A model generated the notes under the pieces. It saw nothing but the letters and a program-made list of their open reading frames with translations. It had not been told where the DNA came from and did no database searches. The position numbers were made by a program, and so were the translations under genes. Of a DNA stretch of 64,000 nucleotides, positions 1 to 6,556 are shown one piece after another (the stretch's first letter is position 1; each line of letters starts with the position of its first letter). This DNA comes from Psychrobacter urativorans. Lineage in GTDB: Bacteria > Pseudomonadota > Gammaproteobacteria > Pseudomonadales > Moraxellaceae. Where the stretch lies: the NCBI RefSeq assembly GCF_904846695.1, contig NZ_CAJHBR010000001.1, forward strand, positions 1 to 64,000. The letters are read 5' to 3'.

Positions 1-64
1 CAAAGGTCATGCCATTTGCTAAGCTTTTAAGAACTTGTTTGCGATAGTCTAGTGAATAAGTCAT
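1..64 (-). CDS. IS630-type transposase, N-terminal fragment (cut by window edge)
   Basis: Reading leftwards from the ATG at 62-64 gives an open frame to the window edge. It begins MTYSLDYRKQVLKSL and then ANGMTF. The opening 'YSxDYRxxVL' is typical of the helix-turn-helix N-terminus of IS630/Tc1-type transposases, which binds the element's ends. Only about 21 residues are visible, so the DDE catalytic domain cannot be checked and an intact element cannot be claimed. Two short direct repeats just upstream (99-135) may belong to the element's end. Family call by eye from a short stretch. Confidence 0.55.
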   Translation of the reverse strand, partial: MTYSLDYRKQVLKSLANGMTF

Positions 65-98
65 GATAATTAAGTATATCTGTTGAGATGTTTTATCT

Positions 99-135
99 TA
101 TAACACTTTTGTATTTGATACACTATAACACTTTT
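99..135. repeat. Two direct copies of TATAACACTTTT next to the IS630-type gene
   Basis: TATAACACTTTT occurs at 99-110 and again at 124-135, a 25-bp period, immediately upstream of the transposase start. This would suit transposase binding sites near an insertion-sequence end. The other end lies outside the window, so terminal status and a TA target duplication cannot be verified. Confidence 0.45.
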
Positions 136-156
136 AAAAATTATTGTAGGTTAAAT

Positions 157-840
157 CTACCAGCCTTGAAGATCAAAACCTTTTATATCGGCTAAATGTC
201 CGGTCTTTAGATAGATCGTGACACCATTGCCAGCAGCAGTGATGGTTGAGAGTTCAGCTACTGGTAAGCGCAGCCAACTGCCTGGTTGATAAGTCTGACC
301 ATCCTCGATCAACTCGCCCTCTAACACTAATAATTCTGCACCTGCTACTATCTCACTGGTGAATAGCAGTTGATTTGCATCCAGCTTTTGCAAGCTCACT
401 TGTTCACTATTATCTGAGAACAAAGGACAGACTTGACCACTATCTTGCTGCTGCCAGTTTGCTGGATCCTGAGTATTGATGGCCACAGGCTGATCTTCAG
501 CTGTAGACATCTGCCAGAGTTTGACAAAAATAACCGCACCTTCACGACTATAAGGCCTATGACCTGAGGTTGGTGGATTGCGCAGATACCAGCCAGCTGG
601 ATAATCGGTATCATCAGCAGAAAAAGTGCCAGATAGCACCAAAATCTCCTCGCCGCCAGGATGTAAATGATGGGGAAAATAAGAATTGGGGGCATAGCGC
701 ACAATACTAGTAGCACGGGCTTTTTCGGCACCCACGCGGTCAAGCATAACGCGTTCAACGCCATTCTGTGGGGAATCAATCCAGCGGTAGTCTTCAAAGG
801 CTAACGCTGCACGTTGTAAAAAATCGGCATTAATAAGCAT
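157..840 (-). CDS. Cupin-domain protein, ChrR-like
   Basis: 227 residues. The first half has the ChrR-type cupin pattern: 'RVGAEKARATSIVRYAPNS', then HHLHPGGEEILVLSG, where the two His and the Glu sit as metal ligands of a cupin barrel. 'YPAGWYLRNPPTSGHRPYS' follows. The second half (about 130-227) is a weaker repeat of the fold ('LLVLEGELIEDGQTYQPGSWLR') that lacks the His cluster. ChrR-like cupins occur as anti-sigma partners or as stand-alone stress proteins. No ECF sigma gene is adjacent, so a stand-alone role is more likely. ATG at 840. It is divergent from a LysR regulator, which may control it. Molecular function unknown. Confidence 0.75.
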   Translation of the reverse strand: MLINADFLQRAALAFEDYRWIDSPQNGVERVMLDRVGAEKARATSIVRYAPNSYFPHHLHPGGEEILVLSGTFSADDTDYPAGWYLRNPPTSGHRPYSREGAVIFVKLWQMSTAEDQPVAINTQDPANWQQQDSGQVCPLFSDNSEQVSLQKLDANQLLFTSEIVAGAELLVLEGELIEDGQTYQPGSWLRLPVAELSTITAAGNGVTIYLKTGHLADIKGFDLQGW

Positions 841-1080
841 AAGGTTGTTCCCAAAATAAGGTGGAAAGTGACGAATTAGCGTTAGGGCAATTGCCAGCTC
901 TGTGATTTTATAAGTAGAAGCTAGATACTTTTAAGCTAGATGCTATCTCAAAATCAGCGTCTAAAAATAGTAGCTGACGAAAAGGTATAAATACTGTGCT
1001 CGAATGGTCAACTTATCCTAAATTATCTACTGATTTACTTGTACTGACAAATCAGATAATATTTATGGCTCTAAAAGAAA
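841..1080. promoter_or_regulatory. Divergent intergenic region between the cupin and LysR genes
   Basis: 240 bp separate two divergent start codons. LysR-type regulators commonly bind such a region to control the divergent target and themselves. The DNA contains short dyads, for example AGCTAGATACTTTTAAGCTA around 919-938, but I could not fix an operator or a promoter hexamer pair with confidence. Confidence 0.35.
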
Positions 1081-2076
1081 ATGTTTATCGCTATGACTAA
1101 TCTTGTTCATTTAAATGCCTTGCGTGCTTTAGAAGCTAGTGCACGTCATCAAAGCTTCTCTGCCGCTGCTGAGGAATTAAAAGTCACACCTGCTGCGGTG
1201 GGTCAGCTGGTACGTACTTTAGAGCAATGGGTAGGGGCACCGTTGTTTTATAGGAAAACTAGTGGCAAAGCTCGATTGATAGCTACTGAAAATACTAAAT
1301 TAGCTCTACCTGATATTAGGGCAGGCTTAGATAACTTAGGGTTGGGGCTAGACAAGTTGCAGGCTGGATCAGATAGCGGGGTACTTACCGTAACTGTAAG
1401 TCCAGCCTTTGCTGCTAAATGGTTATTGCCACGTATCGATAGTTTTCAGAGCAGCTGGCCAGATATCGATATGCGTTTAGATATTAGCGCTAAATCAGCT
1501 GATTTTGCCCTGCAAGCTGTTGATATAGGAGTGCGCTACGGAGCAGGGGATTGGTCAGGATTGATAAGCGAGAAGTTAATGATAGAAGATGTGTATCCTG
1601 TCTGTTCCCCACAACTATTAAAGCAGACTGGCGGGGTAGATTTAACGCAACAAACGCTCATTCATGACTTATCTATGACTGATTATAGTGGCTTGCCTTC
1701 ATGGGATGAGTGGCTTAAAAAAGCAGCTTTAACAGCAGTAGGCTTAACGGAGATAGATACCTCTCGTGGTATGCAAATTAATAATTCTGCGGCAGTGCTG
1801 CAAGCCGTTATTAATGGACATGGGGTAGCGCTGGCTCGTAGTGTTATGGCCCGTGATGATTTGGCGGCTGGCCGCTTAGTTCGACTATTCCCTGAGATTG
1901 AGTTTGTCTCTTCACTTGCTTATTACGTGGTCTATCGTCCTGAAAGCGCTAGCATAGTCAAGCTACAAGCATTTCGTGATTGGTTGTTTACGCAGGCTTC
2001 AACAGATGATAGCTTTGAAATAAATAAGAATGTCGATAATGCTGGTGGCATTGAGCAAGTGATAAAAAATATTTAA
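1081..2076 (+). CDS. LysR-family transcriptional regulator (GcvA-like)
   Basis: 331 residues. The winged helix-turn-helix is at about 8-65: 'LNALRALEASARHQSFSAAA' and 'VTPAAVGQLVRTLEQWVGAPLF'. This has the GcvA/AmpR flavour ('PAAVGQLVRTLE' in the recognition helix). The C-terminal substrate-binding domain starts at about residue 95 (VSPAFAAKWLLPR) and contains 'GVRYGAGDWSGL', typical of the GcvA subgroup. An alternative start at 1096 (MTNLVHLNALRAL) fits the family N-terminus better, but neither start has a strong ribosome-binding site. Its orientation suggests control of the divergent cupin gene. The effector cannot be read from sequence. Confidence 0.88.
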   Translation: MFIAMTNLVHLNALRALEASARHQSFSAAAEELKVTPAAVGQLVRTLEQWVGAPLFYRKTSGKARLIATENTKLALPDIRAGLDNLGLGLDKLQAGSDSGVLTVTVSPAFAAKWLLPRIDSFQSSWPDIDMRLDISAKSADFALQAVDIGVRYGAGDWSGLISEKLMIEDVYPVCSPQLLKQTGGVDLTQQTLIHDLSMTDYSGLPSWDEWLKKAALTAVGLTEIDTSRGMQINNSAAVLQAVINGHGVALARSVMARDDLAAGRLVRLFPEIEFVSSLAYYVVYRPESASIVKLQAFRDWLFTQASTDDSFEINKNVDNAGGIEQVIKNI

Positions 2077-2369
2077 CAGAATTAAAAAGCAGTTACATCA
2101 GTGTATGAGGAAGTTCTGATAGGTTAAATAATAGACTGCTTTGCTTTGTTGAAGGGGATGCTCTTTTAATTGTGTACTGTTGCCTGACGATTAAAAAATA
2201 GCTCTGATTTGTAGGGTTAGCTAATGCAAATTTCACTTAACTGACTAGCTTAGCAACTTACCATTAGTCTTACCGTTCATCTATCCGACCAAGGGTAATT
2301 GATTGATTACCTAAAAATCAATATGATGTAGGTCATTCAATAGTTATTGAATAACCTGAGGAGTAGTTT

Positions 2370-2480
2370 ATAAAGATCGAAGGGTTTGTAGTTCAAGCAA
2401 TAGCGACATGCTTATTAATCATTGCATTAACAGCTGCCATCATAATTAGATTAAATTTGTATCATTTTTCGGTTATATAG
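2370..2480 (+). CDS. Possible 36-residue membrane peptide with non-standard ATA start
   Basis: An open frame of 36 codons starts at ATA 2370-2372. GAGGAG at 2358-2363 lies six bases upstream, a textbook Shine-Dalgarno position. The peptide reads IKIEGFVVQA, then a hydrophobic stretch ATCLLIIALTAAIII, then RLNLYHFSVI and a TAG at 2478-2480. A hairpin terminator follows 20 bp later. A single membrane helix with a strong SD and its own terminator looks like a real small gene. The missing ATG means either initiation at ATA or a start-codon mutation (pseudogene). Not recognised as a known family. Confidence 0.35.
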   Translation: MKIEGFVVQAIATCLLIIALTAAIIIRLNLYHFSVI

Positions 2481-2499
2481 CAAAAATAAATAGACAGAT

Positions 2500-2524
2500 C
2501 AAAGCCTTAGTAGGGCTTTTTTTT
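2500..2524 (+). terminator. Rho-independent terminator
   Basis: AAAGCC at 2501-2506 pairs with GGCTTT at 2514-2519 and eight T residues follow on the plus strand. It would end transcription of the small reading frame at 2370-2480 and possibly of the LysR gene. Confidence 0.65.
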
Positions 2525-2913
2525 ATGCCTAAAATTAACTTCAGCGGCTGAGTGAATAGATGATCGGTCAGCGGTAGATTATCATGAAGCTAAGCTTTTG
2601 CTGGTAATTGGCCCCGCTAAAGAAACTAATAGCTAGTTAGCCAATGACTTTGGTGGCTACTTAGATAGATAGATAGTTATTTTCCTCAGCAATACTACAG
2701 CAGTCATGAACGTTATAAATAACTATTATCGCAGCTGACTTCTGTGCGGTTTACTTATTACAGAATTTAAACGATGATAGCTATAGAGGGAGAATGGTCT
2801 ATTGCAACGACATCTAGTTTTTTGCGTGCAGTGCTTACTCGCTCAGTGGTTAGCTCAATGCTTGGCCTCAGTCATTAGCTCGGTTTATTAGCCATAATAT
2901 AAGAGTAAACTCT
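2525..2913. other. Gap with no convincing gene
   Basis: About 390 bp before the secreted-protein gene. A 34-codon open frame (ATG 2773 to TAG 2877, plus strand) contains SSFLRAVLTRSVVSSMLGLS and could be a gene remnant, but it has no clear ribosome-binding site. There is a short GATA microsatellite near 2665-2676. Nothing else is assignable. Confidence 0.3.
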
Positions 2914-3408
2914 ATGAAGAAACCAATTATGATTTTGGCTATTGTGTTTTTAGGCCAGAGCACTATTGTCAATGCCACAACTGACTGGAGCCCGTATTTA
3001 AAACCAATGCTGTTAGGATGTGGTTATCCTGATCCAACGGATAAGTTACCGACCCATTATAAAGCATCGATTATAAATAAGAAGATAAAAGGCAATGAAA
3101 ACAATGAGTTTGAAGAAATACTAACTACTTATACCTTAAAAAATGCCACTACGTTTGGCTACCCTTTGGCAGAAGTTGAATATCTACAAGGACAAGAGTG
3201 GAGTCATTTAAAGTTATATTTTAAAGATAGTAAATTTACAGCGTTACGTCGGCAATTTAAATTACCAGAACTTAATAAAGATCCAGATTTAATCGCCAAA
3301 GTTATTAGCAATAACCTTGAGGGTTACGAAGTGGATGATGGTGTAGGCAGTTTAGTATTAAAACTTGATAGGGCAGAGAAAAGCATCAGTTGTTTTTGGG
3401 GGCACTAA
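2914..3408 (+). CDS. Hypothetical exported protein
   Basis: 164 residues. It starts with a clear Sec signal peptide (MKKPIMILAIVFLGQSTIVN, likely cleavage after ...NA-T near residue 22). The mature part is about 140 residues with only two cysteines, C36 in MLLGCGYPDP and C161 in SISCFWGH, near its two ends, so a disulfide in the periplasm is plausible. The rest is mixed charged with aromatic residues, like small periplasmic alpha/beta proteins. I do not recognise the family. It stands alone between spacers. ATG start directly before MKK. Confidence 0.7.
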   Translation: MKKPIMILAIVFLGQSTIVNATTDWSPYLKPMLLGCGYPDPTDKLPTHYKASIINKKIKGNENNEFEEILTTYTLKNATTFGYPLAEVEYLQGQEWSHLKLYFKDSKFTALRRQFKLPELNKDPDLIAKVISNNLEGYEVDDGVGSLVLKLDRAEKSISCFWGH

Positions 3409-3539
3409 CTATTTATGAGCAAAGGTACGTTAGCTATTAGCTCTGTCACAGTGATTTATGGCATTCAGTAGCTACTATCCGTAATACTAGCTAGCCGTGC
3501 AATACGAATTGGCAAAATAGCATTTTATCCGACAAAAAA

Positions 3540-3821
3540 TTATAAAAACTCTTGTGTTATATTCATGATACGTCCATCTACCGTGCGCTGTATTTTTTCT
3601 TCAATTTGACTACATAACGACTCAATCTTGTTTTTAGAAGTTGCTACTATCACTAAGGTGCATTCACTAGCCTCGTGCTTATCAAGTTCACCGCTCTCAC
3701 AAATTGCCACTGCTGGATTACGTCCAAAGCGCTCATGTAGGCCACCCATACGTTGGCGTTTTTCTTTTAAAGAGCCACACCCCGGTAAAGAAAAACTTAT
3801 AGTCAAAATACCGATATGCAT
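3540..3821 (-). CDS. DUF503 (YlxP-like) protein
   Basis: 93 residues from the ATG at 3819-3821, which is preceded by a strong GAGGAG. A longer frame to 3851 has no better start. The N-terminus MHIGILTISFSLPGCGSLKE with 'SLKEKR' is the DUF503 signature, followed by 'RFGRNPAVAICESGELDKHE' and a beta strand ECTLVIVATS. In Bacillus the relative YlxP sits in the nusA-infB operon, and ferredoxin-fold ribosome-associated roles have been proposed for it. Here the gene is alone, so context gives no extra clue. Confidence 0.8.
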   Translation of the reverse strand: MHIGILTISFSLPGCGSLKEKRQRMGGLHERFGRNPAVAICESGELDKHEASECTLVIVATSKNKIESLCSQIEEKIQRTVDGRIMNITQEFL

Positions 3822-4100
3822 ATTAGTCTCCTCGATATAGTAGGGCTGCACTTACTATCTGCTGGTTGAAAGTCTGCTACCTCAGTCGATAGCTTTAGTT
3901 TAAAAGTAACTATAAAAGTATTAGCCTATACACAAACTGGTTATTTAGCAGCAGAAATTATATAGGCGCTATTGTATACACCATAGTTTCAAGGTAATTC
4001 TCTATTAAATTTTTTACTCTATCAAGCTCGTTATGCTTGTTGACTATATAAGAGGCCTAAATTACCAGTAGCAGGGCTTGATAAGTTATCCTTTCTTATT

Positions 4101-4463
4101 CTATTTTCTGATTTCAATACTTTTCTTTAAGCTATCTTTTAGTAAGTAATCGAATATAAATGGACCAAAAGGCAATAACGATCCGAGTACGCCTGCAGGC
4201 ACAGCCCAAACTGGCATTTTAATTTTGCTAGCGACTAATAGCAGTATTAACAGATAGGCTATGAATAATATACCATGGGTCATACCAGTATATTTGACCG
4301 CTTCGGGAATGCCCATCATATATTTTAACGGCATGGCGATGCCGAGTAATAATAAGTAAGAACTGCCTTCTAAATAGCCCATGATAGTGAGTCTTTTCAA
4401 TGCGGTATCTTGTTGTTTTGTGAGAGGGGGTAGGGGTTGAATAGTTGGCTGAGCCTCTATCAC
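4101..4463 (-). CDS. DUF3817 integral membrane protein
   Basis: 120 residues. It begins with GTG at 4461-4463, and AAGGA sits seven bases upstream. Three hydrophobic helices are visible at roughly 35-52, 63-82 and 88-108. The pattern 'LEGSSYLLLLGIAMPLKYM', then a GMTHGILFIAYLL segment and 'PFGPFIFDYLL', is that of DUF3817 membrane proteins (YdzA type). The function of the family is unknown. A monocistronic transcript seems likely because neighbours are more than 250 bp away. Confidence 0.8.
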   Translation of the reverse strand: MIEAQPTIQPLPPLTKQQDTALKRLTIMGYLEGSSYLLLLGIAMPLKYMMGIPEAVKYTGMTHGILFIAYLLILLLVASKIKMPVWAVPAGVLGSLLPFGPFIFDYLLKDSLKKSIEIRK

Positions 4464-4654
4464 TTTATGTTCCTTTTGCGACTAGTAAGTTTAATGAGAT
4501 CTTAACCATTATACTGATTTTTGCCAACGTAGATTACCGCTGTGATGGTAGTCACTTGCACTCAGCAGCGAACTATTACTCATTTTGCTAGCAGTATCAA
4601 TAAATGATCATATAACCAATTCGCCCTACTGCTAAATAGCCAAACCCTAGAGAA

Positions 4655-4702
4655 TAAAAAATCCAATGCCAAACGTTTAGTTCAAACGTCTAACATTGGA
4701 TT
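4655..4702 (-). terminator. Strong rho-independent terminator of the charged-protein gene
   Basis: AATCCAATG (4660-4668) is perfectly complementary to CATTGGATT (4694-4702). An inner stem ACGTTT/AAACGT lies inside it. The minus-strand transcript then runs into a T tract (plus-strand A run 4655-4660). It lies 35 bp past the stop of the gene at 4737. Confidence 0.8.
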
Positions 4703-4736
4703 AGTAGCATGATAAGTGAGCTAAATAACTCTATAA

Positions 4737-5372
4737 TTATTTATCTAATTTATCAATCATACCTTGGTATTTTTCTTTTTTGCTAGCAATTTTTTCGCGT
4801 TGCTCTTCGGCAGTAGCTACTAAATTTTTAGCAACTTCTAAGCTCTTATCAAAAGCTGCTAGTTCAAAATCAACAGCGTCTAGCAGTTTGCCAAGAGTCA
4901 TAGCAGCTGCTTTTTCAGTAACATCATGGGTTATGTCAGCAGCTTCAGACTTAAAGTCGTCTTTTAGCTTAGAGGCCCATTGATAGATACCCGCCATAGT
5001 TATACCAGATTTATCATCTTCAGAAGACTTGTCTTTTTTACTAGCTTTGTCTTTTTTATCAGATTTATCAGACTTTTCTTCTTTGCTAGATTTGTCATCT
5101 TTTTTAGACTTACTGTCCTTCTCAGACTTATCGTCTTTTTCTTCTTTACTAGGTTTCTCAGAACTAGTCTTCTCAGAATTATCGTCTTTTTTATCAAATT
5201 TTTCAGAATCTGTGTTAACTTCGTAGTCTTTATCAGCATTATAATCTTCAAAATTACCGTCTTCATAGACCACAGTGTCGTCTTTTACCACTTCTACAGC
5301 CGTTACAGCATCGTTGTTAATCGATTTCTTTTCGTTTTTGGCATTATTGTTATTAGAATCATTGTTTGACAT
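4737..5372 (-). CDS. Highly charged Lys/Ser/Asp-rich protein with helical C-terminus
   Basis: 211 residues. Residues 1-20 are Asn/Ser-rich. An acidic part follows ('VVYEDGNFEDYNADKDYEV'). Residues 55-125 are almost only K, S, D and E in SKKDDKSS / KEEKSDKS type repeats and are surely disordered. Residues 126-211 are different: MAGIYQWASKLKDDF, 'TEKAAAMTLGKLLDAVDFEL' and 'LEVAKNLVATAEEQREKIAS' form amphipathic helices, perhaps a coiled coil. There is no signal peptide, so it is cytoplasmic. The helical part vaguely resembles phasin or LEA-like proteins, but I do not recognise a family. A strong terminator shows it is an expressed single gene. Low complexity creates several long false frames on both strands here. 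Confidence 0.75.
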   Translation of the reverse strand: MSNNDSNNNNAKNEKKSINNDAVTAVEVVKDDTVVYEDGNFEDYNADKDYEVNTDSEKFDKKDDNSEKTSSEKPSKEEKDDKSEKDSKSKKDDKSSKEEKSDKSDKKDKASKKDKSSEDDKSGITMAGIYQWASKLKDDFKSEAADITHDVTEKAAAMTLGKLLDAVDFELAAFDKSLEVAKNLVATAEEQREKIASKKEKYQGMIDKLDK

Positions 5373-5613
5373 TACGGCTTCCCTTTACTTAAGTTTTGGT
5401 TAACAGACATTTAATCTCAGTCTTGCTTGAGGTTAATATTAGGCTAGGGCCATTTATTAAGCAATAGGTAGATATAAATGTACTGCTTAAGCTCTACAGA
5501 AGAATACATTGTAGTGCTCGTCCCGCTACAAACAGCCCGCAAATGTTATCTAGCGTTAATGACAAGTAAACTATTAGCAAAATATTTTAGCCATTAACTA
5601 CAGAAAAAGTAGC

Positions 5614-6114
5614 CTATAGCTGCTCCCGCCATTGTAACCATAACCTAGTATCTAACTCGAACTGATGATATGCAGGTTCCATATGACAACATAATTGATA
5701 AAAAGATTTATCATGATCTTTTTCTTTAAAATGTGCTAACTCATGTACCACAATCATCCGCAAAAACTCAGGCGGCGCTTCTTTAAATAGACTCGCAACC
5801 GTAATGCTATTATGTGCTTTGAGCTTATTACCTTGTACTCGTGATTGAAAAGTATGGATGCCAAGTGCCTGATTAAGCACTGCCAGCTTACTGTTATACG
5901 TCACTTGGGTGAGCGAGCTGGTTTTACGCATATACTGATTTTTTATCTGATTAATATACTGATATAAAGCCTTATCACTTTGTACTTGATGCTTAGTAGG
6001 GTAGTTTTTATCGATATAATCACCTAGCTTGCCTTGGCTGATTAACTCAGCTGCTTGGCTTTGAATATGCTCTGGATAATGAGCGATATACTTTAGAGTA
6101 CTGGCTTGAGTCAC
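5614..6114 (-). CDS. ygjP: YgjP-like metallopeptidase (M48/WLM-type metal-dependent hydrolase)
   Basis: 166 residues, close in length and sequence to E. coli YgjP as I remember it: 'LYQYINQIKNQYMRK', 'LGIHTFQSRVQGNKLKAHNS', 'PPEFLRMIVVHELAHFKEKD' and 'FYQLCCHMEPAYHQFELDTR'. The zinc motif is HELAH, with a further His in the KEKDHDKSFYQ segment. GTG start at 6112-6114 with AAGGA seven bases upstream. YgjP-type proteins are cytoplasmic (no signal peptide here) and the substrate is unknown. The next gene in the same orientation is yheV, across a 184-bp repeat-bearing spacer. Confidence 0.88.
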   Translation of the reverse strand: MTQASTLKYIAHYPEHIQSQAAELISQGKLGDYIDKNYPTKHQVQSDKALYQYINQIKNQYMRKTSSLTQVTYNSKLAVLNQALGIHTFQSRVQGNKLKAHNSITVASLFKEAPPEFLRMIVVHELAHFKEKDHDKSFYQLCCHMEPAYHQFELDTRLWLQWREQL

Positions 6115-6173
6115 GGAGTTTATCCTTGGTTCTTTTCTAATAGGGCTAGGGTTTCTATCTTATTTAATAATAA

Positions 6174-6247
6174 CCGCTAATAGCTATTAATGACTACTAA
6201 TAACTATTAATGACCGCTAATAACTATTAATGATCACTAATAACTAT
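6174..6247. repeat. 20-bp tandem repeat, about 3.7 copies
   Basis: Unit CCGCTAATAGCTATTAATGA at 6174-6193 recurs at 6194-6213 and 6214-6233, then a partial copy to 6247. Copies differ mainly in the first three bases and one internal base. It fills the spacer between ygjP and yheV. The 20-bp length is also seen at 32086-32205. Confidence 0.9.
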
Positions 6248-6298
6248 GCTTGGTTCACTGACTGGTTATAAGCTGCTAAAGCCTTATAGTGGCAAGGT

Positions 6299-6556
6299 TT
6301 AAATCTTAAACTTTACAGTGCCACTAGTACCAGTAGCCATCGCATCACGTGCTAGCTGATCCTCAAGGTGATTTTTAGCGCTGATAGCGTCAGGATCGGG
6401 ACGATGTTCTGTATGACCACACTTAGTACATTCAATATACTCATCAAGGCTAGGCTCGGTGATATTTACTTGTACTACGGCATCTAAGGCTTGGCATTTA
6501 GGACAGCTGACGCCGGCCAAAAACCGACGTTTAGGCTGAGTAGATTGATAGCGCAT
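6299..6556 (-). CDS. yheV: YheV-like zinc-ribbon protein (DUF2387)
   Basis: 85 residues. Two Cys pairs form a zinc ribbon: CPKC at 18-21 and CTKC near 43-46, with 'RRFLAGVSCPKCQALD' and 'DEYIECTKCGHTEHRPDP', matching the YheV/DUF2387 pattern. Its ATG (6554-6556) immediately follows the TAA of prlC, so the two are translationally coupled. Metal binding is likely; function unknown. The coupling suggests a link with oligopeptidase A, but that is inference. Confidence 0.85.
   Translation of the reverse strand: MRYQSTQPKRRFLAGVSCPKCQALDAVVQVNITEPSLDEYIECTKCGHTEHRPDPDAISAKNHLEDQLARDAMATGTSGTVKFKI

Noticed and set aside
2080..2160. AAAGCAGT / ACTGCTTT dyad after the LysR gene as terminator
   Set aside because: The loop would be almost 50 bases and no T run follows directly.
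3628..3840. 70-codon plus-strand frame
   Set aside because: Antisense to the DUF503 gene, which has a strong SD and a family match.
4980..5369. 129-codon plus-strand open frame rich in Phe, Ile and Arg
   Set aside because: It is the mirror of the K/S/D-rich coding strand (AAA/AAG codons read back as TTT/CTT). No SD or conserved motif.
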